In this document: in pieces, positions 1 to 8,890 of the stretch
Layout: each line of letters begins with the position of its first letter
Position numbering within the stretch: position 1 is the stretch's first letter
Assembly: GCF_000376785.1 (NCBI RefSeq)
Contig: NZ_AQXX01000111.1
Coordinates: forward strand, 1-64,000
Source of the DNA: Hahella ganghwensis DSM 17046
Lineage (GTDB): Bacteria > Pseudomonadota > Gammaproteobacteria > Pseudomonadales > Oleiphilaceae
Length of the DNA: 64,000 nucleotides
Direction of reading: 5' to 3'
The notes under the pieces: generated by a model
The model's database searches: none
Seen by the model: the letters and a program-made list of their open reading frames with translations, nothing else
Told to the model about the DNA's origin: nothing
Program-made: the position numbers and the translations under genes

Positions 1-193
1 CCGACGTGGTAGAGCCGAGTTTCTTCGCGTCGCTGATCCAGCGTCGAACCAGATTGGCATTGAGCCCGTTATCCAGAGCGATGGCAGAAACAGAGACCCC
101 CGGCTGTTGGCAGGCAGCAATAATCTTAGCTTTAAATTCTGCGGAATATTGGCGACGTTTTCTGGAGGAGCGAGGTGCGCTTATGACAATCAT
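1..193 (-). CDS. tnpA: IS66-family accessory protein TnpA (partial, 3' end beyond window)
   Basis: The reading frame starts at the ATG at 193-191 and runs off the left edge after 64 codons. The product carries a helix-turn-helix region with the wording typical of IS66 TnpA: RRQYSAEFKAKIIAACQQPG, then VSAIALDNGLNANLVRRWI. TnpA is a small DNA-binding protein encoded ahead of TnpB and the DDE transposase TnpC in complete IS66 elements; those genes would lie to the left. No clear Shine-Dalgarno sequence is visible, but the start fits the homologous N-terminus (short basic tail, then the helix-turn-helix). Confidence 0.8.
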   Translation of the reverse strand, partial: MIVISAPRSSRKRRQYSAEFKAKIIAACQQPGVSVSAIALDNGLNANLVRRWISDAKKLGSTTS

Positions 194-197
194 AACA

Positions 198-225
198 AGT
201 GTCCACTAAAAAATAAGTGGACACT
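198..225. repeat. Perfect 10-bp inverted repeat inside the IS66 leader
   Basis: AGTGTCCACT and AGTGGACACT flank an 8-bp A/T-rich spacer, just upstream of the tnpA start codon at 193. It could be an operator or an mRNA hairpin controlling tnpA. It is distinct from the terminal repeat at 255-273. Confidence 0.6.
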
Positions 226-273
226 ATCCAGTCAGTTGGTAGCGCGCTCAAGATGGGGTTACCGGACGCTTAC

Positions 274-547
274 GCATATAGGCCCGGGGGGCGAACCAGT
301 GTTGATTGATCCTGCCTTGTATTATGGATGGCGTGAGGCAGAGCTGGGTATGACGGCACTGTTTGGTGGATTTCCTGAGAGATTCTATCAGGCCTATGAA
401 GAAGCCTGGCCTCTGGAGTCGGGGTGGCAGGAGAGGCTACCGCTTTATAACCTGTATCATCTGTTAAACCACCTTAACCTCTTCGGTGGTGGCTATTTAT
501 CCCAAGTCCGCAATGTTTTGCGGCGATTCTCCGCTGAACCATCCTGA
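274..547 (+). pseudogene. Fructosamine kinase family (FN3K/YniA-like), C-terminal remnant cut by IS66
   Basis: After the IS boundary the frame reads HIGPGGEPVLIDPALYYGWR, then ELGMTALFGGFP, and LYNLYHLLNHLNLFGGGYL before a stop at 545-547. This is the C-terminal lobe of the fructosamine-3-kinase / YniA family, which phosphorylates ketoamine (glycated) adducts; the IDPA segment belongs to the metal-binding part of the APH-like fold. The ATP-binding lobe and the catalytic HGD motif are missing and should lie on the far side of the insertion. The roughly 90 remaining codons have no start of their own, and the open frame upstream of 274 is IS sequence. Certainty is high for the family and high that the gene is broken here. 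Confidence 0.8.
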
Positions 548-615
548 ATGTGCTTCTTCGTATTACAATCTGGTGCTCTTGTCATCAGGTATTCTGGTGC
601 ATTCTAAAAAGAATC

Positions 616-2430
616 TCAGGGGGCCGCCTGAACAGGTTTTTCCGGTTGTTGATGATGCTGGCATTCACTTGATCGTTTGGATTCGCACTGATTGAAATCC
701 ATAACACAGTTTCTGCCGCTTTCCTTGGCGGTATACAAGGCAAAATCGGCGGCGACAAACAGGTCATTGGCACTATTGAAATTATCATTTTCCAGAGTTG
801 CGTAACCCAGGCTGACTGTCAGATTCAGGCTGCCATGCGTGTTTCTTTCCACCCTGCGGCGAATCCTTTCAGCCAGGACTGATACTTCATGTTGGGAGGT
901 TTGCGGGAGTATCAACACAAATTCTTCGCCACCATACCGACAGGGGATATTAGGCTTGCGAACCGTGGCGTTAAGTATTCCTGCCACTGTCTTCAGAGCA
1001 CTGTCTCCCTGGGCATGACCGTAGGTATCATTAAAGCGTTTAAAGTGATCAATATCGATCACCACCATGGAGAGGGGTTGTTCGTGCTGTCGTGCGCGGT
1101 CGAACTCGATATTGATCTGATCGTCGAAGTAACGCCGGTTGTAGAGTTGGGTGAGCGCATCTTTGTAGGTTTTGCGCTTGAACTCATTCAGGCGGCTGGC
1201 GACGGCCAGGCTCAGCAACACCATTTCAATCAATGACCCAAGTTGGAAGGCATTCTGAGTAAAAGCGTTGTGGGGAAGTATGCCAAAGGTTTTCAGCATA
1301 TATATCACCACACCAATCAGCAGAGATGAGAAGGCCACCATATAATAACGGGAGGCTCCTGATCCCTTCATTAACGCGATGACGGCCATGGCAAATATAT
1401 GGATGGCGATGACTAGTGTCAGCACCGCCAAAGGAACGATCATGGTGTGATAGCTGACAATTGGGGAAGCCACCATGCAAACCAGACTGAGAATTTGTAA
1501 ATAGTAGGCAATACGATCCAGCCTGGGGGAAGCGACCCTTGAAATCAGTATCGATCGGGTGAATTGGAGCCCGCCCATCAGGGAAAGGGAGAGGAGTATC
1601 AACAGGCTATGATTGGCCATCCAGGTATTATCAGGCCACAGATACTGGAAACTCAGACCATTGTGGACGGCCATATAGAGCCCGTAGCTCACCACATACA
1701 GCAGATAGTGGGCGAAAGTGCGTTCCCTCACCGTCAGGAACATGATGAGGTTGTAGATGGTCAGAACGATGAAGCCACCATAATAAATTCCCAAGGCCAG
1801 ATATTCTCCGGCAATCAGGTTCATCAGATCCAGTGGTGAATGGGCAAATAACCCGATGTTCAAAGAGCCTTGAGTCTGGTATCTAAAATAGTAGGTTTGC
1901 TGGCTGTCTGGAGGGACTTCGACAGGAAACAGGAAAACCCGGTGATCAACCGGGCGCTGATCGAACTCAACACGGTCTCCGGTGGCTATCTGATTCCAGT
2001 TGCCCTCTTTGTCTTGAGACCAGAAATCCAGATAGTCGATAAGGGGGTAGTCCTGCCTCAGGATAATGTCGACGGTCTCTGGATAGGGATTAATGACCTT
2101 CAGCTTGATCCAGAATGCTGAGGTTGTGAAACCGAAGTTAGGTGACTCGTCGCCACTGGCAATGAAGCGCTGATCATTGGCTGGCTCGAGAACATCCTCT
2201 ATCGTCAGCTCTCCCGTTGTGTCTTCCAATAGACTGAGATGGCTGGCCAGTGATATTTCTGTCAGTTCTGAGGTAAGTAAAACAGGGTGAGGTGCTGCCT
2301 GTTGATCCGGATTGGCGGCGACTGCCCCCTGAACGCCTAGGCAAAGGAACACCAGTACTTGAAACAGGGCTTTTAGTATTCCAGATCGGGAGAGACAGGG
2401 GGAAGTCTTGAATGTCACAACATCGATCAT
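616..2430 (-). CDS. Membrane diguanylate cyclase, 7TMR-DISM sensor plus GGDEF
   Basis: A 604-residue protein predicted to make cyclic di-GMP from two GTP. Order: a signal peptide ending near residue 39 (GAVAA), a periplasmic beta-rich 7TMR-DISMED2-type ligand domain to about 185, seven or eight hydrophobic helices from about 200 to 400, and a C-terminal GGDEF domain from about 430. The catalytic signature is GGEEF near residue 501, after DIDHFKRFNDTYGHAQGD, which is the usual metal and GTP site. No EAL domain is present and I see no RxxD inhibitory site before GGEEF. It stands alone downstream of the lipase operon, separated by a hairpin. The PilZ protein at 47152 is a possible c-di-GMP receiver in the same genome. 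The signal sensed is unknown. Confidence 0.93.
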   Translation of the reverse strand: MIDVVTFKTSPCLSRSGILKALFQVLVFLCLGVQGAVAANPDQQAAPHPVLLTSELTEISLASHLSLLEDTTGELTIEDVLEPANDQRFIASGDESPNFGFTTSAFWIKLKVINPYPETVDIILRQDYPLIDYLDFWSQDKEGNWNQIATGDRVEFDQRPVDHRVFLFPVEVPPDSQQTYYFRYQTQGSLNIGLFAHSPLDLMNLIAGEYLALGIYYGGFIVLTIYNLIMFLTVRERTFAHYLLYVVSYGLYMAVHNGLSFQYLWPDNTWMANHSLLILLSLSLMGGLQFTRSILISRVASPRLDRIAYYLQILSLVCMVASPIVSYHTMIVPLAVLTLVIAIHIFAMAVIALMKGSGASRYYMVAFSSLLIGVVIYMLKTFGILPHNAFTQNAFQLGSLIEMVLLSLAVASRLNEFKRKTYKDALTQLYNRRYFDDQINIEFDRARQHEQPLSMVVIDIDHFKRFNDTYGHAQGDSALKTVAGILNATVRKPNIPCRYGGEEFVLILPQTSQHEVSVLAERIRRRVERNTHGSLNLTVSLGYATLENDNFNSANDLFVAADFALYTAKESGRNCVMDFNQCESKRSSECQHHQQPEKPVQAAP

Positions 2431-2534
2431 GTTAGGTGCCGGGCTAATTATTCGGATTCAGGCATGGATGTTCGCTGACAGTTATGGAAATCCTGCTCCA
2501 CCGAGCTGACTCAGCTATTCAAGGCTTATCCTTC

Positions 2535-2550
2535 TAGACCTATTGGTCTA
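2535..2550 (-). terminator. Hairpin after the cytochrome/lipase operon
   Basis: TAGACC-TATT-GGTCTA forms a 6-bp perfect stem with a 4-nt loop, four bases beyond the lipase stop codon at 2554-2556. The pairing sequence recurs in part within the stop region (AGACGGTCT). There is no long U tract, so termination may be weak. Confidence 0.4.
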
Positions 2551-2553
2551 AGT

Positions 2554-4701
2554 TTAGACGGTCTCTTTTACGATGTCAGTCAATAAATCCTCTTTATGTT
2601 CTTCATTCTGGCCATATCCGGATAGATGTGAAAACAGTTCGGCAATTGAATGAGTGTCTGAAGGCGTCAAGGAGGTCAGTATGTCCAGTCCCAGTCTGCG
2701 ATAACTGTCAAACTGCATTTCGTCAAAAAACTGATCAACGGTGGATTGATCCGGGAAGCTGGGATTGGCTCGCCAGTATGAATACACATTCGCGCTGGGG
2801 TAATCACTGATTACTGCCTTGATGTACAAAAGCTGCGCTTTGGTTTTGTCCTGATAAGTGACTTCCCCTAGCGCAAAAGGTTTTTTGTGCCGTCCTTTGT
2901 CGTCCACTTCGGTGATCGGACGTATGTCCAGTTTCACGTCGGCGCCGAAGTCTGCCTGGACACGCTGTATCGTGCGCCCCAAGTCGCTCAGGGTCGTGTC
3001 CGGATCGGCACTGGCATCTGAAATGATGATGTATTGGCAACGACGTCTGATCAGCTCATAAAGGCCCAAATTGTCAAAATGCCCGCCGTCGGAAAGATGA
3101 ATATCAGCTTCGGTTTCTGAAAGTCCAATCCCAAGCATTTCACGAAACATGAACCGGTACCATTCCGGCAGCCAGCGACGTTGTTGGAGTGCTTTGGGAT
3201 TACGAGTCCAGAATCCGAGACGGGCGTTGATCAGCACCATCAGTATGCTGATCGCTCGGGAGTTGGTGACATAAGTATTTGGATCAATTGCTGCACCGGA
3301 AATGGAAAATGCATTGGACAGCGTCATTCTACCCTCAAGGTAATCACTGGTATGCCTGTATCCGGTGGCCGTTGAGCCGCAGTAAAGTGGACTGAGAAAC
3401 AGGGAGGCTCCGTTGCGGGTGCGTAATTTCTCATGTTTTGAACTGGTGGTATTTAACGTTGTGTTCACTATATGGAGAGGACCGCCATTCTCCGGCCTGA
3501 TATCGGTCAATAGAAACTTTGCCGGAATTGGCGTGCTGGTTTCGGGGGAACTCATTTCAGGCACTGATATTTCCGGCATATAGGCGTCCGTCAGTCTGCC
3601 CCGATAGTAGCTATGCAGAGACAGGCCATTAATATTGCAGATTAGCGCCAGTATGATGGACAGGCTGAACCAGGTGAAAAAAGCTTTGCTCTCCATCCAC
3701 TCGGTATTGGCGCAAATATGATAGAGCGCGGTCAGCATCCCATAGCACAGCAGTGATAATCCAAGAACCGCCAGAGTATTTCCGGTATTGGAACCGGCTC
3801 TTTTGCGTGCCAGTCTGATCGAAATAAGACCGCTGATAAGAGGGATCAGATAAGTGCTGTGCTTGGTAATCAGTGCCATTCCCTGATGGTCAAAATAGTG
3901 CAAGACCATCTCCTCGGCGCCGGTGAATACGGGTAGCAGTCCCAGAGCTGTGGCAATCACACCGCTTGCCAGCAGTCTCCCCATCCAGATTCGAACTGTG
4001 TTTTCCGGCACCATACTGCGTAGCTGAGAGGTGGTGGTGAGAGCAAACAGAAACAGACTGAGGACAAAGAGAATCAGTCCAATCTGTCCCGCAATCAGCA
4101 ATAACATAAAGCCATCATGGCCCTCTATGGCGTGAGCGCCAGGCAGGTGAAGCCAGAGAGGCCAGTTCATGGTAATCCAGTCTTCGCTGGCGACGGCCAA
4201 CACACCGAGTATGATCGGCAGTAGCACAAACAGATTCAATAGTGTCCCGGCCAGTATGGCGGCTCCCAGCGTCCAGCCGGAGTAGCCAGTACCGTTGATC
4301 AGATAGCTGCCGTGAGCACGCAGCCAGTCCAGAACATTACCATGGCCATTTTTAAGGGGGGTTGATCCCAGGTCCTTATGTCGACTGACTGGAATCTGGG
4401 ATCGTAGCCAGGTGTAGCAAGATGAGATATATCCGCCTCCGGAGACAGAAGACAGGTAATCCACCTGAGTCAGCAGTTCCCGGCGCGAAAGTGCCTGCAA
4501 AATTCCCAGGTTAAAGGTGGCGGAACGAATACCGCCGCCTGAAAAGCCCAGGCCAACCAGGGGGGCATCAGGTTGATCAACCCCGGCAGCAGCCCGTCTT
4601 TTGGATATCCACTTCAGTTCCTGTTTCTGGACATCTTCAAAATTGGTGGTGTACAGCGGTTCATCATGATCTGTTGCCTGGTCCCTGTTGGCATTGCTCA
4701 T
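2554..4701 (-). CDS. Membrane patatin/cPLA2-like phospholipase
   Basis: A 715-residue serine acylhydrolase of the patatin/cPLA2 superfamily. The oxyanion segment GFSGGGIRS lies near residue 53 and the nucleophile motif SVSGGGY puts Ser at about 87. The partner Asp is in SDGGHFDNLG near 535. Between the two halves sit about 220 residues with six strongly hydrophobic helices (about 145-365), so the catalytic domain is split by a membrane domain. The likely reaction is release of fatty acid from phospholipid; the substrate is not known. The start is taken at 4701 because its ATG overlaps the upstream stop as ATGA and has GGGGA eight bases before it; an in-frame ATG at 4725 would add eight residues. 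It is the last gene of an operon with two di-haem cytochromes. Confidence 0.85.
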   Translation of the reverse strand: MSNANRDQATDHDEPLYTTNFEDVQKQELKWISKRRAAAGVDQPDAPLVGLGFSGGGIRSATFNLGILQALSRRELLTQVDYLSSVSGGGYISSCYTWLRSQIPVSRHKDLGSTPLKNGHGNVLDWLRAHGSYLINGTGYSGWTLGAAILAGTLLNLFVLLPIILGVLAVASEDWITMNWPLWLHLPGAHAIEGHDGFMLLLIAGQIGLILFVLSLFLFALTTTSQLRSMVPENTVRIWMGRLLASGVIATALGLLPVFTGAEEMVLHYFDHQGMALITKHSTYLIPLISGLISIRLARKRAGSNTGNTLAVLGLSLLCYGMLTALYHICANTEWMESKAFFTWFSLSIILALICNINGLSLHSYYRGRLTDAYMPEISVPEMSSPETSTPIPAKFLLTDIRPENGGPLHIVNTTLNTTSSKHEKLRTRNGASLFLSPLYCGSTATGYRHTSDYLEGRMTLSNAFSISGAAIDPNTYVTNSRAISILMVLINARLGFWTRNPKALQQRRWLPEWYRFMFREMLGIGLSETEADIHLSDGGHFDNLGLYELIRRRCQYIIISDASADPDTTLSDLGRTIQRVQADFGADVKLDIRPITEVDDKGRHKKPFALGEVTYQDKTKAQLLYIKAVISDYPSANVYSYWRANPSFPDQSTVDQFFDEMQFDSYRRLGLDILTSLTPSDTHSIAELFSHLSGYGQNEEHKEDLLTDIVKETV

Positions 4702-7013
4702 AGTGTTTTCCCCAGTAGTTGGCACTCCGGTGGCTGATAATCTGCGGGTGTCGCGGGTGTGTCCTGGTGAACTTTCAGATATTCCAGGATCGCCATTCTT
4801 TCATCGTGGGTCAGAACCGGTCCGATAACGCCTTGGGGCAAAGGGTGTTCCTTCGGAGATTGCTTGTGCTGAGCCCAGATATCTGGATCTGCCGCAAAGG
4901 CATGCCCGGTATTGAGGTTCCCTTCGATACTGGTATCCATCCAGAAGCCTTCCTTACTGACTCCCTCGGTCTCCCGGGTAATTAACGTATAGCCCAGATT
5001 GACCGGATCATAGTCGCGTTGTCCCAGGAGAAACATCGAGCTTCGGGTTTCGGGCGGTGACAGTAATTGGTAAATAGAGGGGACGGATCCGTTATGCAGA
5101 AACGGTGGTGTGGACCACCCTCCTTCCAGAGGGCGTGGTTTATAGCCCAGAACCTGCTGTGGCAGATCCAGCGTTCCGAACCCCTCCAGGCACTGCTGTT
5201 CGTCAAAATCGACGTTGAAGTCTGCATAAAACCGGTTTTTGATCATAAGACCGACTATATTCAGCGCTTCCCCTTCAGTCAGTTGTTTCACGTTGAGAGC
5301 GTCCATCTGAATTTCTGCATACTCCTGCCCATGCTCGATGTTCCAAAGCAGTGCGATCGTCTGGCAGGTTAAATTGCAGCGATAGGAATCTGATGGAGCG
5401 GTTCGCGCATCTGGAATATTCGGTAAAGGAGAAACTAACTGCGATAGCTCGCTTTTGATTGAGGTAAAGAGTGCTGTTGGCAATTCCACGACTGGAGATT
5501 GTTCAGGATACTGATCCAGCAGGTTTGCCAGATCGCCGGTATTCAGCCCCTGGGCCTGCCGAATGTCGATCACTTCTGTCAGGCGATAACGCACCTCTCG
5601 GATTAACTGGCGATAAAGCAAGGGACGCAAAGTATTACCAATATCTTCATTGGTGACACCGGTACGTGAGAGGTCATAGCGACGTTCAAGGAATCCCTTG
5701 GCCGTAGATTCATCCGTACCAATATGTGAAACGGGGATCACTTCGATTTTCCACTCCACCTCTGGACCGGGCTTCAATGGTGCAAGTGATTTTTGTTGTG
5801 CAGCGTTGGCCGGGTGAGGGCCGTGACAGCCCCGGCAGTTCTTCATGAACAGTTGTTCGCCTTGTGTGGCCAGAGACTGGTCAACTTTTCCAAAAAGATC
5901 TTCAGGCCATTTGGGAGCCTGCAAGGTCTGCAGGGTATGTTCAATTTTCTGTAAATCCGCAATCCTGACAGAGCTGCGGAAGCGTTCCTCTGGAGGTAAT
6001 GGACCTCCGGTGTCATTTAACAGTGGAATTCTGGCCCCTACTCCCAGTGCTTCACCGATGTTACGTGCCAAAGGCTGTGCCACTGAACCGTTGTACTGAA
6101 CCCAGTCGAACTTCCAGATATTCCAGACATAGGGGTAGCTAACCGGTGCGGCTCCAACCTGATAGTTGGATGACACCAAGTGGTCGCCAAAGACAGTATT
6201 GCCGATACGTCCCAGAGCATCAGTCCGCCCGTAACCCTCTACCACCGGATACAGGTGTTTCAACGGGTTATTCTGGGGACTGGTGACAAACTGTTTGATG
6301 GAGGTCCATAACTGGCTGCGCAGATTGGATTTACCGTCCGGATAGCGGCCACCCAACACCCCTTTGGCAAATTCATCAAACTTGAACGGGTTGACCGCCG
6401 TGTAAACCAGCGAGGCAATCAGCATCGGGGCAAAAGCACCTCGGGTGGTATCGCTGATGGCATGCATGGCCTGGCCGCCGTCTATGCGTATTGCATAGGT
6501 CTTACCGTCTTTGGTGTAACTCAACTGACCGTTATGGCAGGCCGCACAGGTCACATCCAGGACGTTGTCCCCGGTATTGGGATCATAGTGTTTGGTAAAG
6601 CCGACAGGCAATTGGTCCGGATTGCTTTGGGTCGGAGCACTGTCAACCAGGAAACGGTATCGCCGCATATGGTCCGGGTCTGCAAAACGCAGATCGGAAA
6701 AGGGTAGTCTCAGATTGATGAATCAGGCGTAGCGAATTGCCCCTTCTGATGCACCTTGAGGCATTGATGTACCCTGTGGGGTGTAGTAATAGGTCTGGCG
6801 GGATTCGGATTCCCTGGTTTCGCCCCAGCCCTGGTCCAGATAAACCAGTTCGTCATAATTTTCTTGTGGGGGAATAGTGGAAATCGGCCATAACACATAC
6901 CAGGCAAAAGTGATGCAGGCAGCCAGGAGCAGGACCAGTGTCAGAATGAGCAGCCACTTCAGTCCTTTTCCGATCCAGGACCAGAGTTGGCCTCCAATTC
7001 CTCGGGAGTTCAT
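4698..7013 (-). pseudogene. Long di-haem cytochrome c peroxidase-like protein (RoxA/MauG class), interrupted by in-frame TGA
   Basis: One continuous frame of 771 residues is broken only by TGA at 6725-6723 (codon 97). Before it: a membrane anchor (residues about 17-42), then YLDQGWGE and YYYTPQGTS. After it: FINLRLPFSD, haem motifs CAACH (about 156) and CRGCH (about 393), and the C-terminal PPFLHNGSVPSIYQLL block typical of CCP/MauG relatives. The neighbouring paralogue has YDWF where this gene has YA-stop-F, so TGA replaces Trp. The downstream part could start again at the ATG at 6668, but that protein would lack an export signal and could not receive haem. Options are a true nonsense mutation, low-level readthrough, or a sequencing error. 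Family roles include peroxide reduction and oxygenation of hydrocarbons such as polyisoprene; the function here is unknown. Confidence 0.8.
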
Positions 7014-7038
7014 AGATAACCTCGGTTTGATATTGTTA

Positions 7039-8697
7039 TTAAATACTCTTCAGATACTCGATCAGGGCATAGCGCTGGGGTTCGGTCAGATCGGTACCGT
7101 AAATGTGTCCATGGTTGTGATTACCTGCCAGCGTGGTGTCAAACAGGCTGCTGTTTTCGCTGGGTGAGGTTTTGAATCCAACCTTGTTGATGTCCAGCTC
7201 CCGGTTTCCGACGTGGAAGCTCGTCGGGCGTTGTGCCGGCGGTAGTAACAGATCGTACAAAGTGGGAACGGAGCCATTGTGAAGGTAAGGCGCAGTGGCC
7301 CAGATGCCACTGAGTGGCCGGGCTTTGTAGTAATCCGGCTTCGGATTGGCGTTGGCACTGAACACCTTGTGATAATCCTTGATGGAGTCAACGGCAGAAT
7401 CAATCGGATGGCGAAGCGAGGCGCCTATCGCGGTGTTGATGACCAGATCGATCGTGCTGGCATTGGTACCAAAGGTAGGACCGACAAAGATAAGTTGCTT
7501 ACGTCCTTCAAAGGCCCCCGTTTTGGCTGTCGCATTGATAAAGTTCTCTGCCATTCTAGGGTCCGTACCAATTTCAGTCAGCGGGACCAGAGTCACCTTG
7601 AGCTGTTGATCCTTCGCATCGCGCTGGCTGAGTCGATGGCAAGACTGGCAGTTTTCCTGGTATAACTTTTCCCCCTGGGAAACTTTACTGTCATCAAGCT
7701 TGCCTAATATCCCTGTTGGCCATTCAGGTGGTTTAAGTTCGTAGAACTTTTCCTGCAAAGTTCCTAATGCGTGGAAATCCACAGAGCTTGGGTAACCGGC
7801 GATGCCGGAGTGGTTTTTAACGTCGGCACTGCCAAATACGGCTAACGCCGTTGTCACGTTTTGTATGAGTGGCCCAGGAGCGGTGTTTGGAGCGGAACCG
7901 TTCCATTGCACCAGGTCCAGATGAGGCGCGTTCCATAAAAACGGGTAGCTTACCGGGGCGTCAGCGGGGCGTGCATTCTCAGGAATACCGAGTAATTGTA
8001 CCGCCACGGTATTGAATATCTGGCCAAACGCGTCCAGTCTGCCATGTCCATAGGGGGTATCTGAGTGGTTCATTTTCTGGCGTTTTTTCAGAAAGCTGAG
8101 TCTCTCTTGAACACTTTTCAGCGTCTTCTCTTGCGCTTTGCCATCTGAAGGGCCGCCCATTACCTTAGCCGTAAAGCTCTTCAGCTTTTCAGGTTGTTTA
8201 ACGACAGCTTCCAACGCATTAATAACATTGCTTTCAAAGGTGGGGAAGTCAATCATCGCGGCACCGCCGTCAATAATAACCTCTTGGTTTTGGTAAGAGA
8301 AACTGCTGGTGTGACATGCCGTGCAGGTTAACCCAACCCAGGCTGTCCCATGTTCATCAATTGCTTTACTGAAGCCTACAGGAAGGGCATCGGGATTCTG
8401 AGGTGTTGACTTCGACGGGATAAATCCAAGCCCGGTCATGAACGCATCATTTCTTATCAGGGCAGAGCTTTCGGCCTGCTCAAGGTGAAGAAACCAGTCA
8501 TAGGGAATCATTTTCGAGCCGAATCCCAGATAATGCATAGTGTCGCGGGTTTGTTGGCTCCACCCCTGCTCCAGGGTGATCATGGACGTATCAGGTGGAG
8601 AAGGTATTGATCCTTGAGTATCCTCGCAACCAGTTGTCATTCCAAACAATAAGCCGCCAATAGCGACCGTTAAGCACCTTTTATACACTGCCAACAT
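7039..8697 (-). CDS. Di-haem cytochrome c (CCP/MauG/RoxA-like), probable lipoprotein
   Basis: A 552-residue exported protein with two c-type haem sites, CTACH at 125-129 and CQSCH at 350-354. The N-terminus has a hydrophobic stretch followed by GMTTGC, so Cys24 is a plausible though weak lipobox. The C-terminal block APYLHNGSVPTLYDLLLPP is characteristic of the di-haem peroxidase superfamily. The two haem motifs are about 225 residues apart, as in long RoxA-like members rather than short CcpA. It is the first gene of a three-gene minus-strand operon: cytochrome, 25 bp gap, second cytochrome, ATGA overlap, lipase. It keeps Trp68 at the site where the second cytochrome has a stop codon. Expected location is the periplasm or outer membrane. 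The substrate is not deducible. Confidence 0.87.
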   Translation of the reverse strand: MLAVYKRCLTVAIGGLLFGMTTGCEDTQGSIPSPPDTSMITLEQGWSQQTRDTMHYLGFGSKMIPYDWFLHLEQAESSALIRNDAFMTGLGFIPSKSTPQNPDALPVGFSKAIDEHGTAWVGLTCTACHTSSFSYQNQEVIIDGGAAMIDFPTFESNVINALEAVVKQPEKLKSFTAKVMGGPSDGKAQEKTLKSVQERLSFLKKRQKMNHSDTPYGHGRLDAFGQIFNTVAVQLLGIPENARPADAPVSYPFLWNAPHLDLVQWNGSAPNTAPGPLIQNVTTALAVFGSADVKNHSGIAGYPSSVDFHALGTLQEKFYELKPPEWPTGILGKLDDSKVSQGEKLYQENCQSCHRLSQRDAKDQQLKVTLVPLTEIGTDPRMAENFINATAKTGAFEGRKQLIFVGPTFGTNASTIDLVINTAIGASLRHPIDSAVDSIKDYHKVFSANANPKPDYYKARPLSGIWATAPYLHNGSVPTLYDLLLPPAQRPTSFHVGNRELDINKVGFKTSPSENSSLFDTTLAGNHNHGHIYGTDLTEPQRYALIEYLKSI

Positions 8698-8818
8698 TCG
8701 TATGATCCATCGATACAGAAATAATTATTAAAATAAGGAAAGGTTTCCGATGGAGTAACTATAGTAGATATCTGATTTTTTTCAGTTTACAAGGTGATAA
8801 AAAGTATTATTGAGGAGA

Positions 8819-8833
8819 GGGCTGCGGCAGCCC
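8819..8833. terminator. GC-rich hairpin between oxidoreductase and cytochrome operon
   Basis: GGGCT-GCGGC-AGCCC forms a compact hairpin about 60 bp past the oxidoreductase stop at 8891. In that direction it is followed by a purine-poor stretch and then CTTTTT some 25 bases on. It could end the oxidoreductase transcript or shield the cytochrome promoter. Weak evidence. Confidence 0.3.
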
Positions 8834-8890
8834 GTGTATTGGGCTACCGACAGAAGTCAGGCGAGATGGTATTGGCAGAATGGGCCAGGA

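Larger units (their letters stand above)
1..273 (-). mobile_element. IS66-family insertion sequence, one terminal end (continues past left edge)
   Basis: The segment holds the 5' part of a tnpA reading leftward and, at 255-273, a terminal sequence whose reverse complement begins GTAAGCGTCCGGTAACCCC, the GTAAGC start typical of IS66 ends. Position 273 is therefore the outer boundary. IS66 elements usually duplicate 8 bp of target, so 274-281 (GCATATAG) is the expected target copy; the other copy lies outside the window. The neighbouring reading frame from 275 is a gene remnant broken by the insertion. Confidence 0.8.

Noticed and set aside
6723-6725. Alternative genetic code or selenocysteine at the TGA
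   Set aside because: The same gene and many neighbours end in TGA, the aligned residue is Trp not Cys, and no SECIS-like hairpin is evident just after the codon.
6710-6907. Frameshift as the cause of the split cytochrome gene
   Set aside because: Both halves are in the same frame; only a TGA separates them, so it is a nonsense codon and not a frameshift.
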